From REEP01 sp964603915 (GTDB lineage Bacteria; Pseudomonadota; Alphaproteobacteria; Rhodospirillales; Defluviicoccaceae): a stretch of 64,000 nucleotides of DNA. Below, in pieces: positions 44,344 to 53,119 of this stretch; within the stretch, counting starts at the first letter, position 1; each line of letters opens with the position of its first letter. A program made the translations under genes and the position numbers. The stretch lies in assembly GCA_964603915.1 (NCBI GenBank), contig CAZRWU010000001.1, forward strand, positions 1-64,000. The letters are read 5' to 3'. The notes beneath the pieces are model-generated. The model ran no database searches. It worked only from the letters and a program-made list of their open reading frames with translations, and had not been told where the DNA came from.

Positions 44344-46344
44344 ATGTTCAAGAAAATACTGATCGCCAATCGCGGCGAGATCGTGCTCCGCATCAACCGG
44401 ACTGCGCAGCGCATGGGAATCCGCACGGTCGCTATTTACTCCGATGCGGACAAATACGGACTTCATGTCAAGGTCTGCGACGAAGCCGTCCACGTCGGGC
44501 CCTCGCCCGCCAACGAAAGCTATCTCGCGATGGACAAGATCATCGCCGCCTGCAAGCAGACGGGCGCCGATGCCGTTCATCCGGGCTATGGATTTTTATC
44601 GGAGAACGCCAAGTTCGCCCGCGCGCTTGCCGAAAACGGCATCACGTTCATCGGCCCGGAGCCGGAAGTGCTCGCCATGATGGGCGACAAGATCACCGCC
44701 AACCGCGCCGCCGATAAAGCCGGCGTTCCGACGGTTCCAGGGTATTGGGACCCTTTGGCTGACGCCGACGCCGCGGTCAGCGTCGCGCGTGAGATCGGCC
44801 TGCCGGTGATGCTCAAGGCCGCCGCCGGCGGCGGCGGCAAAGGCATCCGTATCGCCCGCAACGAGCAGGAACTGCGCGAGGCTTTTCGGTTGGCGAGTTC
44901 CGAAGCCCGATCGAGCTTTGGCGACGACCGGGTATTCATCGAGAAATTCATCGAGCATCCGCGACACATCGAGATCCAGGTGCTCGGCGACGGCCACGGC
45001 AACGTCATTCATCTCGGCGAGAGAGAATGCTCGATACAACGCCGCCATCAAAAGGTCATCGAGGAAGCTCCCTCTCCCATCGTCGACCCGGCGATGCGCG
45101 ATGACATGGGCAGCCGGGCCGTGGCGCTGGCCAAGTCCGTCGGCTACAGCTCGGCGGGGACGTGCGAATTCATCGTCGACCAGAACAAGAACTATTACTT
45201 TCTCGAGATGAATACCCGTTTGCAGGTGGAGCACTCGGTGACTGAGTTCACCACCGGCATCGATCTTGTCGAATGGATGATCCGCGTTGCCGCGGGAGAG
45301 CGGCTGACGATCACCCAGGACAAGGTGAGAATGAACGGCTGGGCAGTTGAAGCCCGCATCTACGCCGAGGATCCCAACCGAAAGTTCATGCCGTCGGTCG
45401 GCCGCCTCGTGCGTTACCGCACGCCGGAGGAGTCTCATCAGGTCAGGGTCGACAGCGGCATTTACGAAGGCGGCGAGATTTCCCACTTCTACGACCCGAT
45501 GATCGCCAAGGTGACGACGTGGGACCTGAATCGCGGCAGCGCCATTACGCAAATGCGCCGGGCCCTCGATGAATTCTATATCAAGGGAGTGGAGCACAAT
45601 ATCGCCTTCCTGACGGCGCTGATGGCCAATCCCCGATTCCTTGAAGCACGACTCACCACCAACTTCATCGAGGAAGAATATCCGGAAGGCTTCTCCCCGG
45701 CCCCGCTCGACGAAAAAGAGATAGAGGCGGTGCTCGCGGCAGCCACGCTCATGCATCTGCGCTATCTTCATCGCGCGGCGCGGATCACCGGCGCGATGCC
45801 GGGGTATCGACGGCAAATTTTGAAGGATTGGGTTGTCGTTGTCGATGGCAAGCACTTCCCCGTCTCCGTCGAACAGGACGCGGCGCGCAGCGCCGAAGAA
45901 GGCTTCGACCTGTTCGTCAACGGCCGCATCGTTTCGGTCCACAGCGACTGGCAAATCGGGGATCCGGTGATGCGGTGCACCGTCAACGCCGTTCCCGAGC
46001 GCTTCAAGGTGGAGCGTGTGGGCCTTGGCTATCACCTCTATCATCTCGGAGCCGAGATCAACGTCGTCGTCTACCGTCAGAAAGTCGCCAAGCTGGCGAA
46101 GCTGATGCCCAAGCGGAAGGCGGCCGACATGTCCAAGTACGTGGTGTCGCCCATGCCCGGTCTGTTACGCTCGTTGGCGCGCGAGCCGGGAGACAAGGTC
46201 GGGCCTGGTGACGAAATCGCCGTCATCGAGGCCATGAAAATGGAGAACATCATCCGCTCGACCGCTCCGGGCGTCATCGCGCGATTCCACGCTCAGCCGG
46301 GCGATACCGTTAAAGTCGGCCAGATCATCGCCGAGATGGAATAA
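44344..46344 (+). CDS. pccA: Propionyl-CoA carboxylase, biotin-carrying (alpha) subunit
   Basis: 666 residues in the order biotin carboxylase (about 1-450), a PCC-type BT linker domain (about 500-590) and a biotinyl domain (about 595-666). Seen: 'KILIANRGEIVLRI', ATP-grasp loop 'AAAGGGGKGIRIA', 'EMNTRLQVEHSVTE', and the biotinylation site 'IEAMKMENI' with Lys near residue 633. Starts 15 bases after pccB. The complex makes methylmalonyl-CoA from propionyl-CoA in the route between propionate and succinate; mutase and epimerase genes are not in this window. Confidence 0.95.
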   Translation: MFKKILIANRGEIVLRINRTAQRMGIRTVAIYSDADKYGLHVKVCDEAVHVGPSPANESYLAMDKIIAACKQTGADAVHPGYGFLSENAKFARALAENGITFIGPEPEVLAMMGDKITANRAADKAGVPTVPGYWDPLADADAAVSVAREIGLPVMLKAAAGGGGKGIRIARNEQELREAFRLASSEARSSFGDDRVFIEKFIEHPRHIEIQVLGDGHGNVIHLGERECSIQRRHQKVIEEAPSPIVDPAMRDDMGSRAVALAKSVGYSSAGTCEFIVDQNKNYYFLEMNTRLQVEHSVTEFTTGIDLVEWMIRVAAGERLTITQDKVRMNGWAVEARIYAEDPNRKFMPSVGRLVRYRTPEESHQVRVDSGIYEGGEISHFYDPMIAKVTTWDLNRGSAITQMRRALDEFYIKGVEHNIAFLTALMANPRFLEARLTTNFIEEEYPEGFSPAPLDEKEIEAVLAAATLMHLRYLHRAARITGAMPGYRRQILKDWVVVVDGKHFPVSVEQDAARSAEEGFDLFVNGRIVSVHSDWQIGDPVMRCTVNAVPERFKVERVGLGYHLYHLGAEINVVVYRQKVAKLAKLMPKRKAADMSKYVVSPMPGLLRSLAREPGDKVGPGDEIAVIEAMKMENIIRSTAPGVIARFHAQPGDTVKVGQIIAEME

Positions 46345-46376
46345 CACGCGCCATCTGGCGCGGATCTCTTGAGAAA

Positions 46377-46405
46377 CGCGGCAGGGAACCTTTATCCCTG
46401 CCGCG
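46377..46405 (+). terminator. Rho-independent terminator after pccBA
   Basis: CGCGGCAGGGA/TCCCTGCCGCG, an 11-bp perfect stem with a 7-base loop, followed by a T-rich but interrupted stretch (ttattattt), 33 bases after the pccA stop. Confidence 0.75.
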
Positions 46406-46502
46406 ACCGTTATTATTTCCGCGCCGACTGAGTGCGATGGCGATGGTTGCGCCGCGCGCTCGCGCCGTGCGAGAGTCTCGCCCGCAAGCAAACGATCAGG
46501 GG

Positions 46503-47030
46503 ATGACGTTGAAAACCATCTATCTGCTGCGGCATGCGAAATCGAGCTGGGGGGATCCGGGTGTGGAAGACATCGATCGCCGACTCAGCAAGCGAGGCCG
46601 CCAAGCCGCTAAGGCGATGGCGCAGTACGTCTCAAGGCGCCGGATCGTTCCTGGACAAATTCTTTGCTCACCGGCGCGGCGGACGCGCGAAACGCTTCAG
46701 TGCATGGAGGAGAAACTCGACGCCGCCATTCCCATTCGTTTCGAAAAGGGAATCTACAATGCGGAGGCGCCGACCCTGCTCCGACGACTGCGCCGGCTGA
46801 GCGACGCATTGCCGTCGGTGATGATCATCGGCCACAACCCCGGCATGGAGCGGTTGGCGTTAATGCTGATCGGCGATGGCGAGACGGCGGCCCGAGACAA
46901 GCTCGCAAACAAGTACCCGACGGGCACGCTTGCGATCCTGACCGCGCCGATCGACCATTGGCGCGAGCTCGGTCCCGAGACCGCCCGGCTTGAGGCGTTT
47001 GTGCGGCCAAAGGACTTGCACACGAGCTGA
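46503..47030 (+). CDS. Histidine phosphatase family protein, SixA-like
   Basis: 175 residues from MTLKTIYLLRHAKSSW, where the RHG-type motif reads RHA, as in SixA phosphohistidine phosphatases. Other catalytic parts are 'LCSPARRTRETLQ' (second Arg) and 'VMIIGHNPGMERLAL' (second His). SixA removes phosphate from phosphohistidine of phosphorelay or PTS proteins. The open frame extends 22 codons upstream; ATG 46503 is chosen from homology, though AGGGG is unusually close to it. Confidence 0.87.
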   Translation: MTLKTIYLLRHAKSSWGDPGVEDIDRRLSKRGRQAAKAMAQYVSRRRIVPGQILCSPARRTRETLQCMEEKLDAAIPIRFEKGIYNAEAPTLLRRLRRLSDALPSVMIIGHNPGMERLALMLIGDGETAARDKLANKYPTGTLAILTAPIDHWRELGPETARLEAFVRPKDLHTS

Positions 47031-47165
47031 ACCCTCAGCAACGGAAACGGCTGAATGATTCCGTTCAGTGGCGGAGGTGTATGTCAGGACCGTTGGGGCT
47101 GTCCGTGAGCCAATGCCGGTGCGGCGCGCTCCCGTTTATCGTTCAAGTCGCATGCGGCGGGCACT

Positions 47166-47882
47166 CTAATGCTTCCGCTCCGCGATCACCTTCTGGTAGA
47201 GCCCCCCGAAATACGTGTCCTTGCGCCAACGGAATTCCCCGGGCTCGCTCGCGAAATCCTTGATTTCACGGCAGATCAGACCGTAGGCATAAGGTTCCAG
47301 CCAACGAAACACGCCTTCCATAACCATCCGCGTGGGATGAAATGGCCACGAACGGTGATAGTCGACGAAGACAACCTTGCCGCCGGGGACCACGCTGTGC
47401 AGCAGTGCGTTAACGACGGCGCGTTTTTCATCATCCGGGATTTCATGGAGAAGAAAAAAACAACACACCCCGTCATAGAGCCCGCCGCCCGGCGCCGCGG
47501 CATTCGCCAGCCTGACGGATGCCTGCGGATAGCGGACAAGCTTCCGGCGACAGTTTTCGACCTGAATAGGGGCAATGTCGATGACTTCGAGACGCCCCTC
47601 GCGGCCGACGGTCTCGGCGAGACTGGTAGAAAGGTTGCCATACACGCTGGCTGCCTGAAGAACCCGCTGTCCCCGCTGGAATTCGCTGCAGGTCGCCCGC
47701 AACAGACGCGAAAAATTGCCCCATAGGATGGCGCTGACGACAAAGGGATTATCCAGCAAAAGGACGCTGGCCGGACGCAGATAAGCCCATGTGTAGGTGT
47801 CAACCAGGTAATCAGGGAGCTTTACGGATTCATCTTCCTGCCGTCCACCGACCATGAGGTCGGGCTTGATTCCGCCGTCCAT
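47166..47882 (-). CDS. rquA: Rhodoquinone biosynthesis protein RquA
   Basis: 238-residue SAM-binding protein with the traits of RquA from Rhodospirillum rubrum: 'KLPDYLVDTYTWAYLRP', 'LWGNFSRLLRA', a modified SAM loop 'VLQAASVYGNLSTSLAETVG', 'CFFLLHEIPDDEKRAVVNALL' (region) and 'GGKVVFVDYHRSWPFHPTR'. RquA converts ubiquinone to rhodoquinone; recent work describes SAM serving as amino donor. Rhodoquinone carries electrons to fumarate reductase under anoxia. ATG 47882 has GGGAGAGG upstream; a TTG at 47933 is less likely. It converges with the sixA-like gene. Confidence 0.85.
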   Translation of the reverse strand: MDGGIKPDLMVGGRQEDESVKLPDYLVDTYTWAYLRPASVLLLDNPFVVSAILWGNFSRLLRATCSEFQRGQRVLQAASVYGNLSTSLAETVGREGRLEVIDIAPIQVENCRRKLVRYPQASVRLANAAAPGGGLYDGVCCFFLLHEIPDDEKRAVVNALLHSVVPGGKVVFVDYHRSWPFHPTRMVMEGVFRWLEPYAYGLICREIKDFASEPGEFRWRKDTYFGGLYQKVIAERKH

Positions 47883-47987
47883 GCTGACTGCCTCTCCCGT
47901 CAACGAAACCCTCGAATACACTGATTTCGACAAGGCTGCAAATTGGAATCCCCTTGTCGGACAACCGTGATGGCCGACAAAACCTGC

Positions 47988-48476
47988 TCATGCGGCGTGT
48001 TCAGTTGATGGGCGTTGTCGATCGGCTGCCGCGCCGCAGCGGCGAAGCACAAAGAGGATACGCTCGATGTGCTCGATCAGATTGTTGTCCGGGTGGTCGC
48101 GGTTCCGTTCGAACGCAAGTCGATCCCGCCAGAGCGCAAGGTAATCTCGGGGTTGATCCGGATTGGCGCGTTCGCCCGTCAACGCGCCGATCGTCCGCTC
48201 GAAATCCGGATGAAGTTCAGGCTGAAACGCGAGGAGCGCGTATTCCTCGTCGGTCAGCCCGCCGGCCAGAAAGAGACTTAAACTCATTTCGGCCATTTCG
48301 CGTGGAGAATAGCGGCAGGCCAGCTCCGGGTCGGTAGCGGCGCCATGTGCGGTCCGGCTTCCGCCGCTGACGTTGGTTTGTGCGACATGCCAGAATGGCA
48401 GCGGCAGGCCGCTCCAGAAACGCTGACGCGGACGGTGATCGGTCATGTCCGAGGAACAAAACCAAATCGGCTTCAT
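47988..48476 (-). CDS. Conserved protein of unknown function, coupled to a GGDEF gene
   Basis: 162 residues, soluble. The conserved-looking part is C-terminal: 'RYSPREMAEMSLSLFLAGGLTDEEYALLAFQPELHPDFERTIGALTG' (residues about 55-101, cited as a region) and 'RDYLALWRDRLAFERNR'. I recall similar short proteins in other Rhodospirillales but no function. Its start codon overlaps the stop of the diguanylate cyclase gene (ATGA, 48473-48476), so the two are cotranscribed and probably cotranslated; this overlap also fixes the start against ATG 48446. The link suggests a part in c-di-GMP signalling. Confidence 0.78.
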   Translation of the reverse strand: MKPIWFCSSDMTDHRPRQRFWSGLPLPFWHVAQTNVSGGSRTAHGAATDPELACRYSPREMAEMSLSLFLAGGLTDEEYALLAFQPELHPDFERTIGALTGERANPDQPRDYLALWRDRLAFERNRDHPDNNLIEHIERILFVLRRCGAAADRQRPSTEHAA

Positions 48477-49252
48477 GACGCCAGTTTCTCCGCAGGAAGC
48501 GCCGGCAGCGGCTCTGCGGCGCGGTTATGGCTCAGGTGTGTCGGTCGGTCCGGACGCTTCAGTCGGCTCGCCTTCTGCGCGTACATCCTTCGATCGGCGT
48601 CTTGAATCAGCGCCTCGTAACAATCGCAAGGCCCGTAGGCACGCGCGCCGATGCTGGCCCTGACGGCAATCGCTTCGCGCCGCCAATGCACGACCGCGGA
48701 CTGTAACGTTCTCTCGAGCGCCAAACGACGTCTCGCCCCACCGGCGGCGCAGGCTTTTGTCAGCAGCACAACGAACTCGTCGCCGCCGATCCGCGCGACA
48801 ACGTCGCTTCGGCGGACGTTCTGTTTCAGCAGAGCAGCGACTTCCCGCAGAACCGCGTCCCCCGCGGCATGGCCATAAACGTCATTGACGCGCTTGAAGC
48901 CGTCCAGGTCGACAAACAGGAGAACGCCGGTTTCGCCATGCCGGCGCGCAAGATCGAGAACCCGCTTCAGCTCGGCTTCAAATCCCCGCCGGTTCAGCAC
49001 TCCGGTCAGTTCATCGGTCGTCACCAGCTGCTCGAGGCATGCGATGCGCTCGCGCAGCGCGACGATTTCTCGTTCGGCACGAATAGCGGCGGATATCGCG
49101 TAGCCCGTCGCCTCTTGCAAGCAAGCCGCCGCCATGCCGTCCGCGGCGCGGTGCCCAAGTCGCTCGGCAAGCTCCAACACCGCAGGGACGAGTTCGGCGC
49201 AGCAGTCCGCCGCCGCCAACGCATCGAGTTGTCCTTGGCGATCAAACTTCAT
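48473..49252 (-). CDS. Diguanylate cyclase (GGDEF domain)
   Basis: 259 residues. An N-terminal helical region (about 1-75) with no recognised sensor domain ends in 'EIVALRERIACLEQLVTTDELTG', a signalling helix leading into the GGDEF domain (about 77-235). The active site reads 'ARIGGDEFVVLL', an intact GGDEF, and 'RRSD' five residues earlier is a complete inhibitory I-site (RxxD). 'DLDGFKRVNDVYGHAAGDAVL' binds metal and nucleotide. The enzyme is therefore expected to make c-di-GMP with product inhibition. It overlaps the downstream unknown gene by 4 bases. Confidence 0.93.
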   Translation of the reverse strand: MKFDRQGQLDALAAADCCAELVPAVLELAERLGHRAADGMAAACLQEATGYAISAAIRAEREIVALRERIACLEQLVTTDELTGVLNRRGFEAELKRVLDLARRHGETGVLLFVDLDGFKRVNDVYGHAAGDAVLREVAALLKQNVRRSDVVARIGGDEFVVLLTKACAAGGARRRLALERTLQSAVVHWRREAIAVRASIGARAYGPCDCYEALIQDADRRMYAQKASRLKRPDRPTHLSHNRAAEPLPALPAEKLAS

Positions 49253-49589
49253 GAATTTCCTCTCACGCGTCGACCAGACGCTGCTCGTTGTGATGGGTGC
49301 TTGTACTCAGCAACCGGCTGAAGGGTTAGCAACCGGCGTGCCACCCCTGTTCAGCTGAAGAAGATCATGGTTTCCGGCGCTCGTACTTGGGGTCGCGCGG
49401 TAAGAATTGCCGAGATGAGGTTGTTTGTGCCTGATCGATTGCGCCGCCGGCGGCCTCGCGACGCCACATTTTCGCCAAGGACGCCCGCTTCCCTGGCAAG
49501 GGATCGAAGTGGACAGCCCCGGTTCCGGGAGCTTAATAATGCATCTGGCGATCCCACCCCGGCGTAAGAGAAGACGTAAGCCACACATC
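49253..49589. other. 337-base divergent region between the GGDEF gene and eipB
   Basis: No credible gene. It contains the direct repeat AGCAACCGGC at 49309-49318 and 49328-49337, with starts 19 bases apart (about two helical turns), which could be an operator. Promoters for both neighbours must lie here, but I cannot point to clear -35/-10 elements. Confidence 0.5.
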
Positions 49590-50393
49590 ATGAAGAAGAC
49601 TTGGATTATCTTCGGGCTCATCTTGGCATTGAGCGCGGGTCAGTCGGGCATTGCCGTCGCGGAGTTGCTGCCCCACCGGGCGGCGTATCGCATGTCGCTT
49701 GCTTCGGCAACGCGAACGTCCGGTCTGGTGGCCGCCAAAGGCGTCATGATTTACACGTTCGGCAAGAGCTGCGATGGATGGACGGTCGAGAACCGCACCT
49801 ACCTGGCGCTGACGTACGAGAGCGGCGCCTATGCGGAAACCGTATGGACATTCGCCAGTTCGGAGTCCGCCGATGGCCTTGATTTTCGCTTCCGGGCCCG
49901 GTTCGAAGAAAGCGGCAGGATTGTCGAGAGAGTTCGCGGATACGCCAGGCTGTCCGGGCAAGGAGAAGACGGGACGGCTTGGCTCGCCGAGCCTGAGGAG
50001 ATGGAGGTGCCGCTCCCGAAGGGCACCGTTTTTCCGACCCAGCACATGCGCCAGCTGATTGCCGCAGCGGAGCGCGGTGATTCCGCTCTCCAGCGCATCG
50101 TGTTCGACGGCACCAGCCTCCAAAATCCTTATCTGGTCAATGCCTTGCTTGGACCCTTGCCAGCCCACGCGGAGCAAGCGCTCGCCGCTTCCGTCGGCCT
50201 TCCGCTTGCTCCGGCGTGGTGGACACGCCTCGCATACTTTCCATTGCACAGTCGCGAGGCGACGCCCGAGTTCGAGCTCAGCGCCCGTTACCGCGTCGAC
50301 GGAGTGGCTGGCGAGATCACCCAACAGTTCGACGACTTCACCTTGCGCGTGAGACTCGACCGTTTGGAAACTCTGGCCGAGCCGGATTGCTGA
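49590..50393 (+). CDS. eipB: EipB family (DUF1849) periplasmic envelope-integrity protein
   Basis: 267 residues with a Sec signal peptide (MKKTWIIFGLILALSAG..., cleavage near AVA-E at residue 24). The mature protein has the family stretches 'HRAAYRMSLASA', 'TYESGAYAETVWTFAS' and 'FDGTS'. In Brucella, EipB forms a beta-spiral closed by a disulfide between an early Cys and a Cys at the very C terminus; here Cys61 ('GKSCDGW') and the final residue Cys267 occupy the same places. EipB is needed for envelope integrity in Brucella. The frame is open upstream to 49425, but the signal peptide fixes the start. Confidence 0.88.
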   Translation: MKKTWIIFGLILALSAGQSGIAVAELLPHRAAYRMSLASATRTSGLVAAKGVMIYTFGKSCDGWTVENRTYLALTYESGAYAETVWTFASSESADGLDFRFRARFEESGRIVERVRGYARLSGQGEDGTAWLAEPEEMEVPLPKGTVFPTQHMRQLIAAAERGDSALQRIVFDGTSLQNPYLVNALLGPLPAHAEQALAASVGLPLAPAWWTRLAYFPLHSREATPEFELSARYRVDGVAGEITQQFDDFTLRVRLDRLETLAEPDC

Positions 50394-50405
50394 ATCCCTC
50401 GCCTC

Positions 50406-50633
50406 TTACTGCGCCCTGCGGAGACGGATGACGAAAACGCCATCCTCTTGGCGGCTGTCGAGAAGAACATGGCCGGCTGTCTGGCAGAAGGAACGAAAAT
50501 CCTCCGGTGCTGAAGGATCGGTCGCGAGAATGGTCAGGTCATCACCGGGTTTAAGAGCGCGAAGCATCTTATTGGCGCGGAGAACGGGAAGTGGACAGAG
50601 AAGGCCTCGTGCATCAAGGGTGCTGTGGCTCAT
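50406..50633 (-). CDS. tusA: TusA/SirA-like sulfur carrier protein
   Basis: 75 residues, the size of TusA, with the active Cys in 'LDARGLLCPLPVLRANKML' (CPxP motif). TusA-type proteins receive persulfide sulfur and pass it on for tRNA thiolation, molybdenum cofactor synthesis or sulfur oxidation. It is divergent from a gene for a persulfide-sensor type ArsR regulator, which supports a role in reactive sulfur handling. A second Cys in 'SFCQTAG' is not part of the known motif. Paralogue choice (TusA versus YeeD) is not certain. Confidence 0.88.
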   Translation of the reverse strand: MSHSTLDARGLLCPLPVLRANKMLRALKPGDDLTILATDPSAPEDFRSFCQTAGHVLLDSRQEDGVFVIRLRRAQ

Positions 50634-50945
50634 CTTGCCTTGCCATTTTTCATGATGTTTCGCTCAATGCCTCATGGCAAAAGCCGCGCCAGGATTCAAG
50701 CCAGGATACATCAGGCGGAGGGAGACAAGTTACCAAGGCGACGCATGAGATGCATATTTCACAAGTTTTTCTCGATAATATGATACAATTTACCTCTGGT
50801 AGGATCCTAGGTAATTCGGTATGGTGCTTTCCATAAATACACCTGATTGCGGACTCAGGGAGTCATCGTCTGGCCAGGTGAATGCAGGGAGGCATCAACC
50901 TGTGAACAGTCGCGACGTGGGATAAGCAGGAAGTTGGGGCACATC
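50634..50945. other. Divergent control region between tusA and the ArsR-type gene
   Basis: 312 bases, AT-rich from 50745 to 50840, with no gene. It contains the perfect 10-bp palindrome TAGGATCCTA (50800-50809) inside a wider imperfect dyad (TTACC at 50790 and GGTAA at 50810). A site for the neighbouring regulator is expected here; this dyad is the best candidate, though it does not match the published BigR or SqrR sequence that I recall. Confidence 0.45.
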
Positions 50946-51320
50946 ATGGACCTCGAAGCGATGGAGGTGCGGGCGCGCCGCGCCAGTACGCTGCTCAAAG
51001 CGATGGGGAATCCGCACCGGCTGATGATTCTCTGCCGTTTGGCCGAAGGCGAGAAATGTGTCGGCGAATTGGAGCGCATGATTGGCCTCAGCCAGTCGGC
51101 GCTTTCGCAGCATCTGGCGCGGCTCCGGCGCGATCACGTCGTCACCACCCGTCGCGTCGCGCAGACAATCTACTATTCGCTGGCGGGACCCGAGGCGCGC
51201 TCCATCATCGTCACGCTCTACAATCTTTATTGCGGGGCAGATGCGGATGATTTTACAAGCAAGACGATGCCTCTTGTCGACGCCGGCCCCTCGAAGGTCA
51301 CCTCTGCCAGCGCGGGTTGA
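50946..51320 (+). CDS. ArsR-family regulator of SqrR/BigR (persulfide-sensing) type
   Basis: 124-residue winged-helix repressor: 'GNPHRLMILCRLAEGEKCVGEL' (region), recognition helix 'LSQSALSQHLARLRRDHVV', wing 'RRVAQTIYYSL'. Cys30 in 'MILCRL' and Cys96 in 'LYNLYCG' are 66 residues apart, the same spacing as the sensing pair of Rhodobacter SqrR (41/107) and Xylella BigR (42/108), which form a polysulfide bridge in response to reactive sulfur. A third Cys (38) is extra. The C-terminal 25 residues extend beyond those proteins. Start chosen from homology; upstream open frame rejected. Confidence 0.87.
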   Translation: MDLEAMEVRARRASTLLKAMGNPHRLMILCRLAEGEKCVGELERMIGLSQSALSQHLARLRRDHVVTTRRVAQTIYYSLAGPEARSIIVTLYNLYCGADADDFTSKTMPLVDAGPSKVTSASAG

Positions 51321-51530
51321 GGTCCTCTCAACCCGGTTGCCCCGAACGTTTTGCGCATCGGCGCGTGTACTCCATAATCAGAGCGCGAAACAATATGGGG
51401 CGGCGGGTAATAATGCGTCTTGCGTACTCCAGCCATCTTGCAAATAGCCGCTTACAGGCGAGCAATGCGCTGTAGACGGTGATATATAGGATGCGCAATC
51501 GCCTTTTTATATGACGCGGAGCACTGTGCC

Positions 51531-52940
51531 ATGGACTCTCCGGCCCCGCCCTCCTCACCTTTCGGTGCGACGGCGGCCCGAGACGTCGCCTACAGCATCC
51601 ACCCCTACACGCACCTGCGTCGTCATCAGGAGACCGGCCCCCTTGTCATTGTTCGCGGTGAAGGAGTGCGCGTCTATGACGATGCGGGCAAGGGATATAT
51701 CGAGGGGTTGGCCGGGCTTTGGTGCACATCTCTCGGATGGTCGGAACAACGGCTTGTCGATGCCGCCGAGCGGGCCTTGCGCCAGTTGCCGATGTATCAT
51801 GGCTTCGCCGGAAAGGCCGTGGTTTCTTCGATCGACTTGGCCGAGATCCTCATCAACCGCGCCCCGGCGCCGATGTCCAAGGTGTTCTTCGCCAACTCCG
51901 GCTCGGAAGCCAATGATTCAGCGATCAAGTTGATCTGGTACTACAACAACGCGATCGGACGGCCGCGCAAGAAAAAGATCATCTCGCGCCTGCGCGGCTA
52001 CCACGGGGTTACCGTCGCGACCGCGAGCTTGACTGGGCTGCCGGCCAACCATCGCGATTTCGATCTGCCCATCGCCGGCGTTGTGCATACGGACTGTCCT
52101 CACTTTTATCGGTACGCCCATCCTGGCGAGAGCGAAGAGACCTTCGCGAACCGGCTCGCCGAAAATCTTGAGGCCCTGATTCTGGCCGAAGGACCGGAAA
52201 CAGTGGCGGCCATGTTCGCCGAACCGATTATGGGAGCGGGAGGCGTTATCGTCCCCCCTCGGGGCTATTTCGCCAAAATTCAGGAGGTCTTGACGCGTTA
52301 CGATGTTTTGCTCGTCGCGGACGAAGTGATTTGCGGGTTCGGTCGGACGGGAAACGCTTGGGGTTCGCAAACATTCGGCCTTCAGCCCGATATTCTGACC
52401 TGCGCCAAGGCGCTCTCGTCGGGTTACATCCCGATCTCGGCGGTCATGATCTCGGAGCCGATCTGGCAGGCGATGGTCGCGCAAAGTGACAAGATCGGCG
52501 TATTTGGACACGGATTCACCTACTCCGGCCATCCCGTCGCCACGGCCGTGGCCTTGGAGGCGATGAAGATCTACGACGAGATCGATATCGTGAGCCATGT
52601 GCGCGCGGTCGCTCCATCACTGCAGAACGGGCTTCGCCGCTTCGCCGACCATCCGTTGGTGGGAGAAGTGCGCGGGGTTGGCCTCATCGCCGCGGTCGAG
52701 ATCGTCCAGGACAAGACAACCAAGGCCCTGTTCGATCCGGCCATGATGATTGCGGCCCGTGTCGCCAAGCGTGCCGAGGCCCATGGATTGATCGTTCGGC
52801 CGCTGGCGGGGGATGTGATCGCCTTCGCACCGCCGCTGATCATCAAGGCCGGCGAGATCGAGGAAATGCTGGAGAGCTTTGGCAAGGCCCTGGACGAGAC
52901 CTGGACATGGCTGCAAACCGATGCTGCGAGTTCGACTTAA
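51531..52940 (+). CDS. Class III (omega) aminotransferase
   Basis: 469-residue PLP enzyme of fold type I, subgroup III. Seen: 'GVRVYDDAGKGYIEGLAGLWC', region start; 'FFANSGSEANDSAIKL' (phosphate-binding), 'LLVADEVICGFGRTG' (cofactor Asp), and the Schiff-base Lys in 'LTCAKALSSGYIPISAV', followed by 'GFTYSGHPVATAVALE'. The pattern resembles beta-alanine/putrescine-pyruvate transaminases and uncharacterised aspartate aminotransferase-family proteins. The substrate cannot be read. It is followed by hemA after 179 bases. Confidence 0.9.
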   Translation: MDSPAPPSSPFGATAARDVAYSIHPYTHLRRHQETGPLVIVRGEGVRVYDDAGKGYIEGLAGLWCTSLGWSEQRLVDAAERALRQLPMYHGFAGKAVVSSIDLAEILINRAPAPMSKVFFANSGSEANDSAIKLIWYYNNAIGRPRKKKIISRLRGYHGVTVATASLTGLPANHRDFDLPIAGVVHTDCPHFYRYAHPGESEETFANRLAENLEALILAEGPETVAAMFAEPIMGAGGVIVPPRGYFAKIQEVLTRYDVLLVADEVICGFGRTGNAWGSQTFGLQPDILTCAKALSSGYIPISAVMISEPIWQAMVAQSDKIGVFGHGFTYSGHPVATAVALEAMKIYDEIDIVSHVRAVAPSLQNGLRRFADHPLVGEVRGVGLIAAVEIVQDKTTKALFDPAMMIAARVAKRAEAHGLIVRPLAGDVIAFAPPLIIKAGEIEEMLESFGKALDETWTWLQTDAASST

Positions 52941-53119
52941 GTGCAGGCGGCGGCTGAAGCGCTGGCCTACCGGAGACATCGCGGTTACATTCGAGCGTTC
53001 TCGTGGAGAAGCCTCTTGATGGATGAGACGCACGACAGAAAAGACGGATGACAACGAACGCTGATAGCCGAGGTCGTGCGACGGCTGCTTCACGTCGGAG
53101 AAGTGGGAGAAGGGCACCG

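Noticed and set aside
52941..53119. FNR-type control of hemA.
   Set aside because: No TTGAT-N4-ATCAA or near match in the upstream region.
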